Numbered from the stretch's first letter, positions 41,383 through 51,065 are shown. The stretch is DNA of 64,000 bases from Saprospira grandis (GCF_027594745.1 NZ_CP110854.1:3551501-3615500), one strand, 5' to 3'. Translations and numbers: made by a program. Notes: generated by a model from the letters alone, not told the origin.

Positions 41383-42036
41383 ATGAAAAGTTTTCAAGAA
41401 AAAATGGCTGCACTCCAAAAAAAATTAGAGGGGAGAATGCCTGCAGATTATATCCAAATTATGCATAAGGCCACTGCAGATTTGCGGGCTTCTGGGATTC
41501 AGGAGAGGGTATTAAAAGTTGGGGATAAATTTCCCGCTTTCACCTTAAAGAATCAAGATGGATCGCCTATTCAAAGTGTAGAGATTTTCAAAAAAGGCCC
41601 TGTATTATTTACTTTTTATAGAGGCATTTGGTGCCCTTACTGCAATATGGATTTAGGGTATTTGAAGCAAAATAAAGAAAAGCTAGCCGAATTGGGCGTG
41701 CAACTCTTTGCTATATCGCCAGAGCTTCCAGCCTTTTTGCAAAAAACTAAACAGCAGCAAAAGCTAGATTTTGATTTGCTGCATGACTTTAAAAGTGAGT
41801 TGGGGCAGGAGTTGGGACTTCGATTCTCTCTACCCACAGAATTAAAGGCATTATATGCCGATAAATTTAAGATTGATTTGGATAAACATCAGGGGCATTC
41901 TGATTGGACACTTCCTATGCCTGCTCGTTTTTTTGTGGACCAAGATGGGGTTATTCAATATGTGGAAACTAATCCTGATTATACGACTCGCCCAGCTCTA
42001 GATGCTGTATATGCATTAGACTTTTTTAAAAATTAA
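41383..42036 (+). CDS. Peroxiredoxin-like AhpC/TSA (redoxin) family protein
   Basis: A 217-residue cytosolic thioredoxin-fold protein that probably reduces peroxides. The redoxin core is clear: FPAFTLKNQDG, GPVLFTFYRGIWCPYCNMDLGYL with the active pair Cys84-Pro-Tyr-Cys87, and PARFFVDQDGVIQYVETNPDYTTRP. The CPYC motif is closer to thioredoxin-like redoxins than to classic 2-Cys peroxiredoxins. Its stop codon is directly followed by the start of the reductase gene (TAAATG), so the two form an operon. Confidence 0.9.
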   Translation: MKSFQEKMAALQKKLEGRMPADYIQIMHKATADLRASGIQERVLKVGDKFPAFTLKNQDGSPIQSVEIFKKGPVLFTFYRGIWCPYCNMDLGYLKQNKEKLAELGVQLFAISPELPAFLQKTKQQQKLDFDLLHDFKSELGQELGLRFSLPTELKALYADKFKIDLDKHQGHSDWTLPMPARFFVDQDGVIQYVETNPDYTTRPALDAVYALDFFKN

Positions 42037-42633
42037 ATGATAAGACCAATGAAAAATGTACTCATTATCAATGCTCATCAGCCTTATCCTTTTTCTGAAG
42101 GGCGATTAAATGCTAGTTTTTGCGAAATGGCTGCCTCTTTTTTCAGTGAAAAAGGATACCAGCTAAAGTTTAGTAAAACAGCAGAGCAGTATGAAGTAGA
42201 GGAAGAAATAGAAAAGCATCTTTGGGCAGATATTGTTTTTTTACAATCCCCTATAAATTGGATGGGAATGCCTTGGAGCTTCAAAAAGTATATGGACGAT
42301 GTCTATACTGCCGGAATGATGGGTAAGTTGTGTAATAATGATGGACGAACGGCAGCTGAGCCTAAGAAAAACTATGGAACGGGAGGAAACCTATCAGAAA
42401 GCAAGTACATGATTTCTGTTAGCTTTAATGCGCCCAAAGAGGCTTTTGATAATCAAGAGGAATACCTTTTTCAGGGCAAATCTGTTGATGATTTACTGCT
42501 CCCTCAGCATGCTAATTTCCGCTTTTTTGGCATGAAAGGCCTACCTACTTTTGCCAGTTTTGATGTAATGAAGAATCCTACGATTGAAGACGACTTTAAG
42601 CGCTTTCAAAAGCATTTAGAAAGTTATATTTAA
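42037..42633 (+). CDS. mdaB: NAD(P)H-dependent quinone reductase, MdaB type
   Basis: Flavodoxin-fold FMN/FAD enzyme that reduces quinones with two electrons, limiting redox cycling. Signs are NVLIINAHQPYPFSEGRLNASF at the N-terminus (phosphate-binding loop), FLQSPINWMGMPWSFKKYMDDVYTAG and the C-terminal GMKGLPTFASFDVMKNP. The 198-residue length is normal. It follows the peroxiredoxin gene with no gap; an internal ATG at 42049 (MKNVLI) is an equally good start. The operon is divergent from a LysR regulator, in line with an electrophile/oxidant response. Confidence 0.9.
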   Translation: MIRPMKNVLIINAHQPYPFSEGRLNASFCEMAASFFSEKGYQLKFSKTAEQYEVEEEIEKHLWADIVFLQSPINWMGMPWSFKKYMDDVYTAGMMGKLCNNDGRTAAEPKKNYGTGGNLSESKYMISVSFNAPKEAFDNQEEYLFQGKSVDDLLLPQHANFRFFGMKGLPTFASFDVMKNPTIEDDFKRFQKHLESYI

Positions 42634-42662
42634 TAATTGGGTAGCTACTACTAATAGATATT

Positions 42663-42697
42663 AAAGCCAGTAACTTTTAAGTTACTGGCTTTTTTTA
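42663..42697 (+). terminator. Rho-independent terminator after mdaB
   Basis: AGCCAGTAAC (42665-42674), loop TTTTAA, GTTACTGGCT (42681-42690), flanked by AAA/TTT and followed by a T-run. Confidence 0.9.
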
Positions 42698-42728
42698 TAA
42701 AAAGCCCCAACAGTAAACTGTTGAGGCT
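42697..42728 (-). terminator. Terminator of the choice-of-anchor-B gene
   Basis: Arms AGCCCCAACAG (42703-42713) and CTGTTGAGGCT (42718-42728), loop TAAA, one mismatch; on the minus strand followed by TTTTTAT. Confidence 0.75.
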
Positions 42729-42767
42729 CAAATCAAAAGCGCTAGGCTTTATAGTTATCCACAGTAA

Positions 42768-45140
42768 TTAATCTAACTTTTGAAGCAAGATGGCTTTTTC
42801 TTGGCCCAAACGGAGATAATAGGTTCCTCTTGGCCAATGAGCGCCAATTTCTAGCTGTTGTTGACCCGCAGTCATCTTTTGTTCTGCCATTAATTGGCCC
42901 AAACTATTGTAGACCATAATCATTTGGTCCTGGGCCAGGGGCTGCTCTAAACGAAGCATAAAAGAATGCTGACTAGGATTGGGATGTACCTGAATTTTGT
43001 TCTGACTCAGCTCTTGAGGCGCCTCAAGGCCAGTAGGAGAGGCATCGACCACCGAAAAGAGATCAATAGCGCCCTCGGCAATATGGCCGCCATTACGGTC
43101 AAAAGCCAAAACCTCTATCCACATATTATTGACAGGAGGAAGGTAATCGGCAATGCGGAAGCTCTGCAGGCCTGTCCAGCCGTTGGTGTTGGTATAAACA
43201 GCCAAAACGGCAGAGTTGAGTCCGTTGTGTAGCGTGACGACCATGGAATCGTTAGCTGCTCCGCTTCCGCCGCCATTGTAGAACCAGGCGTAGAAGTTAA
43301 TATAGGCATCGCCATAATCTAAAACATCAAAATTGGGAGAGCGCAGAATAACGTCGCCGCCATCAATATCATCGCCGCCAACGGCCCCATTATTTTGGTC
43401 TCCAGTAATATAGCAAAGCTCTCCAAGGTCAAAATTGAGGTCGCCATCAGGTGTGGCGGGGCTACCATTGTAGCTAAGGCCCTCAGAGTTGGCGCGGGCC
43501 CAAAGTCCTGTAGTTGCGGTAGCGCTACTGGTCCAGCCCAAATCTAGGGCAAACTCATCGCGGTAACCTGAAACCAATTCTGCGGTCAATTGGCCCGTAT
43601 TGGCATTGATGTTTTGGCTGAGGAGCTTGGTATGATGTCCCCATTTGCCCACATAAATGCTGTAGTTATCTTGGAACATGCTAGGAATATTGAAATTCCC
43701 GCTGTTGTCTGTATTGACTGTATGGCTGTAATCTGGCGATTTTAGCTCTACAATGGCGTTGGCAATGGGACTGCCACTAAGCGAGTCAATAACTTGGCCC
43801 GAAAAGCTAAAGGCCTGCATGGGAACCAACTCTACATTTTCCTGACTGACTTGGCCATGGGCCAAATTGACCGAAATGGTCTTGGGAAAATAGCCCGCCT
43901 TGCTAAAGGTCACGCTATAGCTCCCCGCTACGCCATAACCCGTTTTGTACTCTCCCGTGATGCGAGAGTCATCAAAAACAGCGGTGTTATTGATTTCTAC
44001 ATGAGCGCCAAAAATAGGGTTACCCGAAACGCTATCCCTAACCAAACCCTCTAACCAGCAGGCTCTTTGGTAGTTGGCGTCAAAAACATAAAGGCCCGTA
44101 TTGATGTCGGCAGCCAAGATTTTACCCGAGCTAAAGAAGGGGTAAGCTCCCTAGCAGCCAAAAAAGCCGCTATTTTGGCCCGTATAAGTATCGTATTTGG
44201 CCACTTCCACCAGGTTGTCGGGACGCTGGGCGTCAACTACAATCAAGCCGTCGGTATAATAAGAGATAATCAAAAACTCATCTTTGACATGCACATTATG
44301 CGGAATCACGCCCTCGCCAATGGTTTCATAAGGCTGCCAGCGGTCTAGTTCTACAATATTACTCATATCAGAAACATCATAGCTGCCAATATAGGCATTG
44401 GCCCGTTCATCGGTGGTGAAAAGGGTGTTGCCATCATCCGAAATCCAGGCATTATGCGTGAAGTTATCGGGGGTGGCCTGACTACCCAAGGCAATGGGGT
44501 TGGCTTTGTTGCTTACATCATAGCCCGTAAATTCTCCAGTGTAAATGTCTGAGGTCCAAAGGGTATCGCCTCTGGCATAGACATCATGTGCATAGATAGG
44601 AGGCACAAAACCCGCTAAAGTAGGCTGGGCGGGATTGGCATTGAGGTCCAAAAAGAAAGGCTCTCCATTAGAGATATTACTGCCCGCAATATAGGCGTAG
44701 CCCCCCTCATCAATATAGATGTTGTGCGCCCGAAGAAGGGTATCGGTATTATTGTTAATGGTTAATTCGGGCTTCCAGAAGTTGTAGCTAATGTTGTTGG
44801 GCAGGCCCGAAAGGTCAATGATCAACAAACCGTCATTGCCTTGGTCGGTGGTCACATAGGCATAGTTGCCCCAGGTTTTAATATCGCGCCAGATAGAGTT
44901 AGAGCCGCTAATCGTCTGCACTTCTACCGGAGCGGCGGGATTGGCCAAACTCACAATAGAGGTTTTCTCTCGGGTGCCCATCAAGGCATATTCTACCCCT
45001 GTTGTGGGATGCACCCAGCCCCAAATATCATTGCCATCCTCGGCATAATCAAAATTGGAGAGTAGGTTGAGCCCATAGTTGGTCTGGGCTTGCAAGCCAA
45101 ACACTAAGGCCAAAAAGGCCAGCGTCAATTTGTACTGCAT
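42768..45140 (-). pseudogene. T9SS choice-of-anchor-B protein interrupted by an in-frame amber codon
   Basis: One continuous frame of 791 codons with an internal TAG at 44151-44153 (codon 330). The N-terminal part (signal peptide MQYKLTLAFLALVFGLQAQ, then a beta-propeller-like choice-of-anchor-B domain) stops at SGFFGC; the frame resumes directly with GAYPFFSSGKILAADINTGLYVFDANY. In relatives the motif reads GCWGxYPF, so the TAG replaces a conserved TGG tryptophan by a single G-to-A change. The second part has two carboxypeptidase-regulatory-like domains (LEGLVRDSVSGNPIFGAHVEI, FSGQVIDSLSGSPIANAIVEL), a lectin/jelly-roll-like region, and a type A sorting domain (VHPNPSQHSFMLRL ... ILLQKLD). 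It is a recent pseudogene, a sequencing error, or a readthrough gene. Confidence 0.85.
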
Positions 45141-45322
45141 AAAAAATTGCTTTTCGTTTGATGATGATACTCACTTCAGCCAGAAGCTCAATGCGCTCCG
45201 CTTTTAGCAAGTTTGTTTGCTTGTTGTGCTAGTAATCTACTAAATGCCGCCCTATTATAGCCTATTTTTAACCCCCTTTTTGATTTTGATAAGGCTAAGG
45301 GGAAGGAGAAGCATCTTGTTTT

Positions 45323-45441
45323 GGGGCCTCCGCTGCGGCTTCGCCTTGCGGCGCTACGTTCGGCAGCTCGCTGTTCGCTCGGCCCTGCGGCCTGACGGCC
45401 TTGGTCTGCGGCTTTGCCGCACTGCCTACCATCGCTAGGCC
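45323..45441 (+). repeat. GC-rich intergenic element R15
   Basis: GGGGCCTCCGCTGCGG start, GCGGCTTCGCCTTGCGGC hairpin region, CAGCTCGCTGTTCGCTCGGCCCTGCG, GGCC/GGCC hairpin, TTGGTCTG, TGCGGC/GCCGCA hairpin, CCATCGCTAGGCC. Left member of an inverted pair with R16. Confidence 0.9.
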
Positions 45442-45485
45442 AGTCGCTTCGCTCCTTCTAGACGCAAGAAATTAGTTCCGCTAGT

Positions 45486-45830
45486 TATGGGCCGATGGTT
45501 TTAACCATCGGCTCATATTATTGCGTTTAGTATGGCCTCTTTTGTTGCTGTGGGTTTCAACCCACTGGTCTAAAAAAAAACAACCGTCCAACCACAACCG
45601 CAAAGAAAAATCCCCTCGAATGAGGGGATGGCGATTTTTTCGATAGCCTAGGGCCTTGGCCCTAGGGGTTCTATGAAATTTATGGGGGAGACAAAAACAA
45701 AATCAAACTACCGAAGAAAACAACAACCCTTGTTCAAAGCGGTAGAGGATTTTAATCCTCTCCGCACTATATGATGTAGAATGGGGTTGTTGCATGGCTG
45801 TAGGTTTCAACCTACAGGTATATATATCCA
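45486..45830 (+). repeat. Short-palindrome array B3 and other hairpins
   Basis: GCCGATGG/CCATCGGC at 45491-45512, GTGGGTTTCAACCCAC at 45550-45565, ATCCCCTC-GAAT-GAGGGGAT at 45610-45629, CCTAGGGCCTTGGCCCTAGG at 45647-45666, GAGGATTTTAATCCTC at 45745-45760 and CTGTAGGTTTCAACCTACAG at 45798-45817. No gene is visible in 45141-46031. Confidence 0.8.
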
Positions 45831-45837
45831 TCCTACA

Positions 45838-45969
45838 GGCGGCGAAGCCGCCGCAGGCCTAGGGATGGATAGCAGTGGCCGTTAGGCCAGACCAAGGCGC
45901 TGAAAGCGCCGAAGGGCCGAGCGAACAGCGAGCTGCGACACAGCCCGGCCGCCAAAGGCGGCAGGCCCC
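45838..45969 (-). repeat. GC-rich intergenic element R16
   Basis: Minus-strand copy: distal GGCCTAGGGATGGATAGCAG, hairpins GGCC/GGCC and GGCGCT/AGCGCC, core AGGGCCGAGCG, GGCCGCC/GGCGGC hairpin and GGCCCC end adjoining the fabG terminator. Confidence 0.9.
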
Positions 45970-46008
45970 AAAAAAAATAGCTAACCCAAATCATTGGATT
46001 AGCTATTT
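45970..46008 (-). terminator. Terminator of fabG
   Basis: ATAGCTAACCCAA / TTGGATTAGCTAT arms (45977-46003), one mismatch, followed on the minus strand by a run of eight T that ends at element R16. Confidence 0.8.
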
Positions 46009-46031
46009 AGCTGGGCGAAAACTGGAGTCGA

Positions 46032-46781
46032 CTAGCGCATACCGCCAGTCACCATAATCGTATCGCCAGTCACATAAGAAGAGAGCTCAGAGGCCAAGAA
46101 AAGGCAAACATTGGCAATTTCTTCACCTTGGCCAAGGCGTTGCAGGGCCGTATTCTTGATCATTTGCTCCTTGAGCTCATCGCTGAGTTTGTCCGTCATT
46201 TCGGTAGCAATAAAGCCGGGGGCAATAGCATTGCAGCGGATACCTCTAGAGCCCATTTCGTAGGCCAAAGACTTGGTAAATCCGATCATCCCCGCCTTAG
46301 ATGCGGCATAATTGGCTTGGCCAGGGTTGCCATTTACGCCCACAATAGACGTAATATTGATGATGCTGCCGCTACGGGCCTTGAGCATGGGGCGGGCGGC
46401 ATGTTTGCACAAATTGAAGACCGACTTGAGGTTTGTAGTCATCACATCATCCCATTGTTGCTCATTCATACGAAGGAGCAGATTGTCGCGAGTGATGCCC
46501 GCATTATTGACCAACACATCGATTTGGCCAAACTCCTTCACAATATCCTTAATTAGTTGAGCCGCCTGATCAAAATCAGCAGCATCAGATTGGTAGGCAA
46601 GGACCTTAATCCCCTCAGAAAGGGCTTCGGCCTCTTTGGCCAAGGCCTCTGCCTGCTCAGAAGAAGAGCGGTAAGTAAAGACCACATGAGCGCCTTGTTC
46701 GGCAAATTTTTTCACAATAGCGGATCCAATTCCACGAGAACCACCAGTGACTAGGGCCACTTTTCCGGCTAGTAATTTCAT
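46032..46781 (-). CDS. fabG: 3-oxoacyl-[acyl-carrier-protein] reductase
   Basis: NADPH-dependent ketoreductase of type II fatty acid synthesis, 249 residues, short-chain dehydrogenase fold. The N-terminal ALVTGGSRGIGSAIVKKFA binds NADP(H); LVNNAGITRDNLL and the catalytic set Ser (INITSIVG), Tyr and Lys (NYAASKAG) are present; the PGFIATEMTDKL stretch and terminal GDTIMVTGGMR are typical of FabG. It lies 50 bases downstream of murA on the same strand, so both may be cotranscribed, joining cell envelope precursor steps. Confidence 0.95.
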   Translation of the reverse strand: MKLLAGKVALVTGGSRGIGSAIVKKFAEQGAHVVFTYRSSSEQAEALAKEAEALSEGIKVLAYQSDAADFDQAAQLIKDIVKEFGQIDVLVNNAGITRDNLLLRMNEQQWDDVMTTNLKSVFNLCKHAARPMLKARSGSIINITSIVGVNGNPGQANYAASKAGMIGFTKSLAYEMGSRGIRCNAIAPGFIATEMTDKLSDELKEQMIKNTALQRLGQGEEIANVCLFLASELSSYVTGDTIMVTGGMR

Positions 46782-46831
46782 AGGTTTCTATTTTTAACTT
46801 AGCGCAAAGCTAGTAATTTTTAAATCGACTA

Positions 46832-48151
46832 TTATTGTTCGATGCGTTGAATATTGGCCCCAAGGGCATTCAAACGCTCATCAATCCGCTCATAGCCTCG
46901 GTCAATTTGATGAATTTGATGAATTCGGCTATTTCCTTTGGCCGAAAGGGCCGCAATGAGCAAAGAAACGCCCGCCCGAATATCGGGAGAGGTCATTTCA
47001 ATGCCTTTGAGCTGAGATTTGCGCTCTAGGCCAATTACGGTTGCCCGATGCGGGTCGCAAAGAATAATCTGAGCGCCCATATCAATGAGTTTATCGACAA
47101 AAAAGAGGCGGCTTTCAAACATTTTTTGATGAATGAGGACGCTGCCTCTGGCTTGGGTGGCCACCACCAACAAAATACTCATCAGGTCGGGCGGAAAGCC
47201 GGGCCAGGGCGAGTCATAGACATTGAGGACCGAGCCATCAATAAAGTTTTGGATCTCGTAAATATCTTGGGCAGGCACATGAATATTGTCGCCCTGAATT
47301 TCGAGTTGGATGCCAAAGCGCTCAAAAGTGGGCAAAATATTGCCGAGCATATCTACCCGAGCTTGCTCAATCGTAATGGCCGATTTGGTCATAGCGGCTA
47401 GGCCAATAAAGCTCCCAATTTCAATCATATCGGGTAGGCAGCGGTGGCCCGTACCATAAAGTTGGTCTACCCCCTCAACCACTAGGCGGTTAGAACCCAA
47501 GCCCGTAATTCTGGCCCCCATGCTATTGAGCATTTTGGCCAATTGCTGCAAATAAGGCTCGCAGGCAGCATTGTAAATGGTCGTCACGCCTTTGGCCATA
47601 CTAGCGGCCATCAGGACATTGGCCGTACCCGTTACCGAAATCTCCTCCATTAGGATGAAATTGCCTTTGAGGCCCTCGGTTTCGAGCAAAAAGATATGCT
47701 CCTCCCGCACATAGCGGTAGTCTACATTCAAATATTGTAGGCCATTGAGGTGGGTATCCATACGGCGGCGACCAATTTTATCGCCTCCGGGTTTGGGCAA
47801 AACCGCCTTGCCAAAACGGGCCAAAAGGGGCCCCATAATCATCACAGAACCCCGAATACTACTGGCTTTTTGCACAAATTCTTGGGTCTGCAGATAATCC
47901 AGATCAATGTTTTCGGCTTTAAAGGTATAGCGGTTGTCACTCACTTTTTCTACCGCTACGCCCAAGCCTTGCAAAAGTTCAATCAAACGGACCACATCCC
48001 GAATATTCGGAACATTGCTGATGCTTACTTTTTCGGCCGTCAGCAATACGGCACAAATAACTTGCAGGGCCTCATTTTTGGCGCCTTGTGGGCGAATACT
48101 GCCCGATAGTTGGGCATTGCCCTCTACTAAAAAAGATGCTGATTTAGACAT
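46832..48151 (-). CDS. murA: UDP-N-acetylglucosamine 1-carboxyvinyltransferase with Asp active site
   Basis: Transfers enolpyruvate from PEP to UDP-GlcNAc, the first committed step of peptidoglycan synthesis. The 439-residue protein has the inside-out alpha/beta barrel signatures: LSGSIRPQGAKNEAL, LPKPGGDKIGRRRMDTHLNGL, and TSPDIRAGVSLLIAALSAKG. At the position of the catalytic Cys (Cys115 in E. coli, PGGCTIGARP) the sequence has Asp124 (PGGDKIGRRR). Such Cys-to-Asp forms are active but not alkylated by fosfomycin, so intrinsic resistance is predicted. Confidence 0.96.
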   Translation of the reverse strand: MSKSASFLVEGNAQLSGSIRPQGAKNEALQVICAVLLTAEKVSISNVPNIRDVVRLIELLQGLGVAVEKVSDNRYTFKAENIDLDYLQTQEFVQKASSIRGSVMIMGPLLARFGKAVLPKPGGDKIGRRRMDTHLNGLQYLNVDYRYVREEHIFLLETEGLKGNFILMEEISVTGTANVLMAASMAKGVTTIYNAACEPYLQQLAKMLNSMGARITGLGSNRLVVEGVDQLYGTGHRCLPDMIEIGSFIGLAAMTKSAITIEQARVDMLGNILPTFERFGIQLEIQGDNIHVPAQDIYEIQNFIDGSVLNVYDSPWPGFPPDLMSILLVVATQARGSVLIHQKMFESRLFFVDKLIDMGAQIILCDPHRATVIGLERKSQLKGIEMTSPDIRAGVSLLIAALSAKGNSRIHQIHQIDRGYERIDERLNALGANIQRIEQ

Positions 48152-48206
48152 GTATATGTTTTTTAGAGGTGGCTACCTCTTTTTATAGAGTTTTTTAATT
48201 TTTTTT

Positions 48207-48325
48207 GGGGCTGCCCCTCCCTTCGGTCGGGTCGGGCTGTGCCGGGCTCGCAGGTCTGCTCGGCCCATCGCTGGCTGCGCCAGCTCGGTCTGGCGCTTTG
48301 CGCCACCCTTTCCATCCCTCAGCCG
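48207..48325 (+). repeat. GC-rich intergenic element R17
   Basis: T-run, GGGGCTGCCCCTCCC, GTCGGGCTGTGCCGGGCTCGCAGG, TCTGCTCGGCCC, GCTGGC/GCCAGC hairpin, GGTCTGGCGC/GCGCC hairpin, CCATCCCTCAGCCG. Confidence 0.9.
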
Positions 48326-48353
48326 TTTGGCCCTGCGGGCCAATTGGACCAAC

Positions 48354-48878
48354 TTATTTGTTTTTCACCCAACGCAAGCCCGTTAAAAGCTCTGGAATGG
48401 CTCTGGCCTCCTTATTATTAGACAAAATGACCAAATTAAGGGAAAATAGGCCCAAATAATAAAAGAGAAAGAAGGGAAAGGCATTATCATCATTTATGAA
48501 AACAGCCAATAACCCTAAGTTGAGCAAAAAGCCTTTAATGAGCAACCGCAAAATAAGCTGTTTAGTACTGGCTTTTTCGCCCTGCATATTCACTAGGCGA
48601 AGGCCAAATAAACGTTTGGCCGCAGAAGCTTGCCAGCGGCCTTGTTCCAAAACAAAATGATAGCCTAAGGCAATGCCAAGATGAATAATCCAGACCAACA
48701 CAAATTCTTCATCAGATCTAGAAAACTGCCAAAACCGATGAATACTTCTATCTAAAGTAGTTTCTTCAATGAAGTAAAAGCTAATAAATCCGGTAAGAAT
48801 GGCTAAAAAGACCAGATCAATGAGGAAGGAGGCAATGCGGTGACTCGCTTCTGGGGGGCTAAGAGGAGATTGGGCCAT
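48354..48878 (-). CDS. RDD family membrane protein
   Basis: A 174-residue membrane protein with the RDD N-terminus (SHRIASFLIDLVFLAILTGFISFYF), the central SAAKRLFGLRLVNMQGEKASTKQLILR motif and two later spans. It starts 12 bases after the ABC-F gene and is very likely in the same transcript. It is a second, distant RDD protein besides that at 10148-10714. Function not established for the family. Confidence 0.87.
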   Translation of the reverse strand: MAQSPLSPPEASHRIASFLIDLVFLAILTGFISFYFIEETTLDRSIHRFWQFSRSDEEFVLVWIIHLGIALGYHFVLEQGRWQASAAKRLFGLRLVNMQGEKASTKQLILRLLIKGFLLNLGLLAVFINDDNAFPFFLFYYLGLFSLNLVILSNNKEARAIPELLTGLRWVKNK

Positions 48879-48890
48879 GGGGAATTGGGT

Positions 48891-50759
48891 TTAACTAAGT
48901 TCTTCAACGAGTTCCATCCACTGCATTTCTTTTTCGTCTAGCTCTTCTTGGATCGCATTGAGTTCTTTAGATAGTTCTACAATTTGCTCGGCGCTCAGGC
49001 TGCTATCATTAAAGCCTTCAGAAAGTTTTTGTTTTTTCTCTTCCAGCTTTTCGATTTGGCGCTCTAGCTTTTTGATTTCTTTGCGTTCCTCTTTAGAGGG
49101 GTTTCGGCTTTTTTTGACTTCTACTTTTTGCTTTTCGGCCTTTTTTTCGGCTTCTTTTTGTAGCTGTTCGGCTTTTTGGGCCTCGGCTTGGGCTAGGCGA
49201 TAGTCGGTATAGTTGCCAGGAAAATCACGGACCTGACTGCCCTCGCCCAAAACAAAGACATGTTCTACAATGCGGTCCATAAAATAGCGGTCGTGAGAAA
49301 CCAAAAGCACGCAGCCAGGAAACTCTTGCAAAAACTCTTCTAGGACCTGCAAACTAACAATATCTAAATCGTTGGTGGGCTCATCCAGAATCAGGAAGTT
49401 GGGGTTATCCATGAGGATGCAGAGCAAATGCAGACGGCGCAGCTCTCCACCACTCAATTTAGAAATGAAGGTTTGTTGTTTGCTGGGGTCAAATAAAAAG
49501 CGCTCCATCAGTTGGGAGGCCGATAGCTTTTTGCCGCCATTCATGGGAATATAATCGGCAATATCGCGGACCACATCTAGGGCCTTTTTATCGGTTTTGA
49601 TTTGCATATTGGCTTGGGTATAATAGCCAATTTTAAGGGTTTCCCCATGCACTACTTTTCCTGTATCGGAGGCCAGGTTTTGGGTAATAATATTGAGTAG
49701 GGTAGATTTCCCCGTACCATTTCGGCCAATAATGCCTAGGCGGTCTCGTTTTCTGAACTTATAATCTAGCTTCTCGAACAAAACTTGTCCACGATAGCTT
49801 TTAGAGACATTATGGAGTTCTAGAATTTTGGAGCCCAGGCGGCTCATTTGGATATCCAGTTCGAGTTCGCCTTCTTCGGTTTTTTTCTTGGCCTTGGCTT
49901 CAATTTGGTAGAAATCATCTACACGAGATTTGGCTTTAGTGCCTCGGGCTTGGGGTTGTCTGCGCATCCATTCCAGCTCTTTTTTATAGAGTTTTTTGGT
50001 TCGGGCCAAATTGGCGGCTTCATTGGCTTGGCGCAGGGCTTTTTTCTCTAAAAACTGGCTATAATTGCCGCTATATTTAAAGAGTTCTTGCTGGTCCAGT
50101 TCTAGGATTTGGTTACAAACGGCATCTAAGAAATAGCGGTCGTGGGTAACGGTCAGCAAGGTGATTTTAGCTTGTTTGAGATAATCTTGCAGCCATTCGA
50201 TCATATCGAGATCGAGGTGGTTGGTGGGTTCATCTAGGATGAGGAAATCGGGTTCGTCGATAAGGACTTTGGCGAGGGCCACCCGTTTTTTTTGTCCACC
50301 AGAAAGTTGGCCGAGGGGGCGGTCCAGATAATCTACTTTAAGGACCGAGAGGATCATTTTGACCTTTTGGTCATAATTCCAAGCATTTAGGCGGTCCATA
50401 TCGCTAAGGGCCTGTTGGAGGCGGTCGCCATCTTCTGGATGCTTCATGGCCTTTTCATAATTGGCCAGGGCTTGCATAATGGGGTTGGCAGATTGGTAGA
50501 CCGCTTCAAAGACCGTGAGCAGGGGGCTCATATTGGGCTCTTGCTTAAGAAAAACGGTTTGAATATTGGGGTGTAGCCAAACTTTGCCGCCTTCTGGGCT
50601 TTCTTCGCCGGCAAGGGTACGGAGCAAAGAGGTTTTGCCCGTTCCATTTTTGGCCACCAAAGCTACTTTGTCGCCTTGATTGATATAGAAGGTAATATCG
50701 GTAAAGAGGACGCGATCGCCATAGGCTTTATTCAGGCCCTCTACACTAAGGTAATTCAT
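48891..50759 (-). CDS. ABC-F family ATPase (Uup-like)
   Basis: A 622-residue soluble duplicated ABC protein without membrane spans; members act on ribosomes or in translation-linked processes. Two ATPase modules are seen: Walker A AKNGTGKTSLL and GRNGTGKSTLL, signature LSGGQKKRVALAK and LSGGELRRLHLL, Walker B DFLILDEPTNHLDL and NFLILDEPTNDLDI. The inter-domain linker typical of ABC-F lies at about residues 230-300, and the C-terminal about 100 residues form a Lys/Glu coiled coil, as in Uup. It leads a two-gene unit with the RDD gene. Confidence 0.93.
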   Translation of the reverse strand: MNYLSVEGLNKAYGDRVLFTDITFYINQGDKVALVAKNGTGKTSLLRTLAGEESPEGGKVWLHPNIQTVFLKQEPNMSPLLTVFEAVYQSANPIMQALANYEKAMKHPEDGDRLQQALSDMDRLNAWNYDQKVKMILSVLKVDYLDRPLGQLSGGQKKRVALAKVLIDEPDFLILDEPTNHLDLDMIEWLQDYLKQAKITLLTVTHDRYFLDAVCNQILELDQQELFKYSGNYSQFLEKKALRQANEAANLARTKKLYKKELEWMRRQPQARGTKAKSRVDDFYQIEAKAKKKTEEGELELDIQMSRLGSKILELHNVSKSYRGQVLFEKLDYKFRKRDRLGIIGRNGTGKSTLLNIITQNLASDTGKVVHGETLKIGYYTQANMQIKTDKKALDVVRDIADYIPMNGGKKLSASQLMERFLFDPSKQQTFISKLSGGELRRLHLLCILMDNPNFLILDEPTNDLDIVSLQVLEEFLQEFPGCVLLVSHDRYFMDRIVEHVFVLGEGSQVRDFPGNYTDYRLAQAEAQKAEQLQKEAEKKAEKQKVEVKKSRNPSKEERKEIKKLERQIEKLEEKKQKLSEGFNDSSLSAEQIVELSKELNAIQEELDEKEMQWMELVEELS

Positions 50760-50861
50760 TTTTTATCGTAATTTTAGAGGGCCAATTTACGAAAATTAAG
50801 GGAACTTCTTGCTTTGCTAAGGGCCAAAACTATTTTGCGTTTAGAAGCGGGCGCAGCCCGC

Positions 50862-50981
50862 TGGCCTAGCGATGTGCAGCAGTGGCCGAAGGCCAGACCA
50901 AGCCAGCTTGCTGGCGCAGGGCCGAGCGAATAGCGAGCTGCGGAACGTAGCGCCGCAAGGCGAAGCCGCAGCGGAGGCCCC
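50862..50981 (-). repeat. GC-rich intergenic element R18
   Basis: Minus-strand copy: CTAGCGATGTGCAGCAG distal end, GGCC/GGCC and GCCAGC/GCTGGC hairpins, core CGCAGGGCCGAGCG, CGCAAGGCGAAGCCGC and GGCCCC end. Bases 50982-51050 continue with a GACAACAAGAACTTTAG...GTTCGACGAC...GGAGTAACGCC module. It lies between divergent genes, its GGGGC end facing the peptidase gene. Confidence 0.87.
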
Positions 50982-51065
50982 AAAACAGCAGCGAGCTGCG
51001 ACAACAAGAACTTTAGTCTGCAGTTCGACGACTGAAAGGAGTAACGCCAAAAAAACAAAAATAAG

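Noticed and set aside
45600..45770. tRNA-like or riboswitch structure in the 45141-46031 gap
   Set aside because: Only isolated simple hairpins are seen; no acceptor/T-arm pattern or known aptamer sequence.
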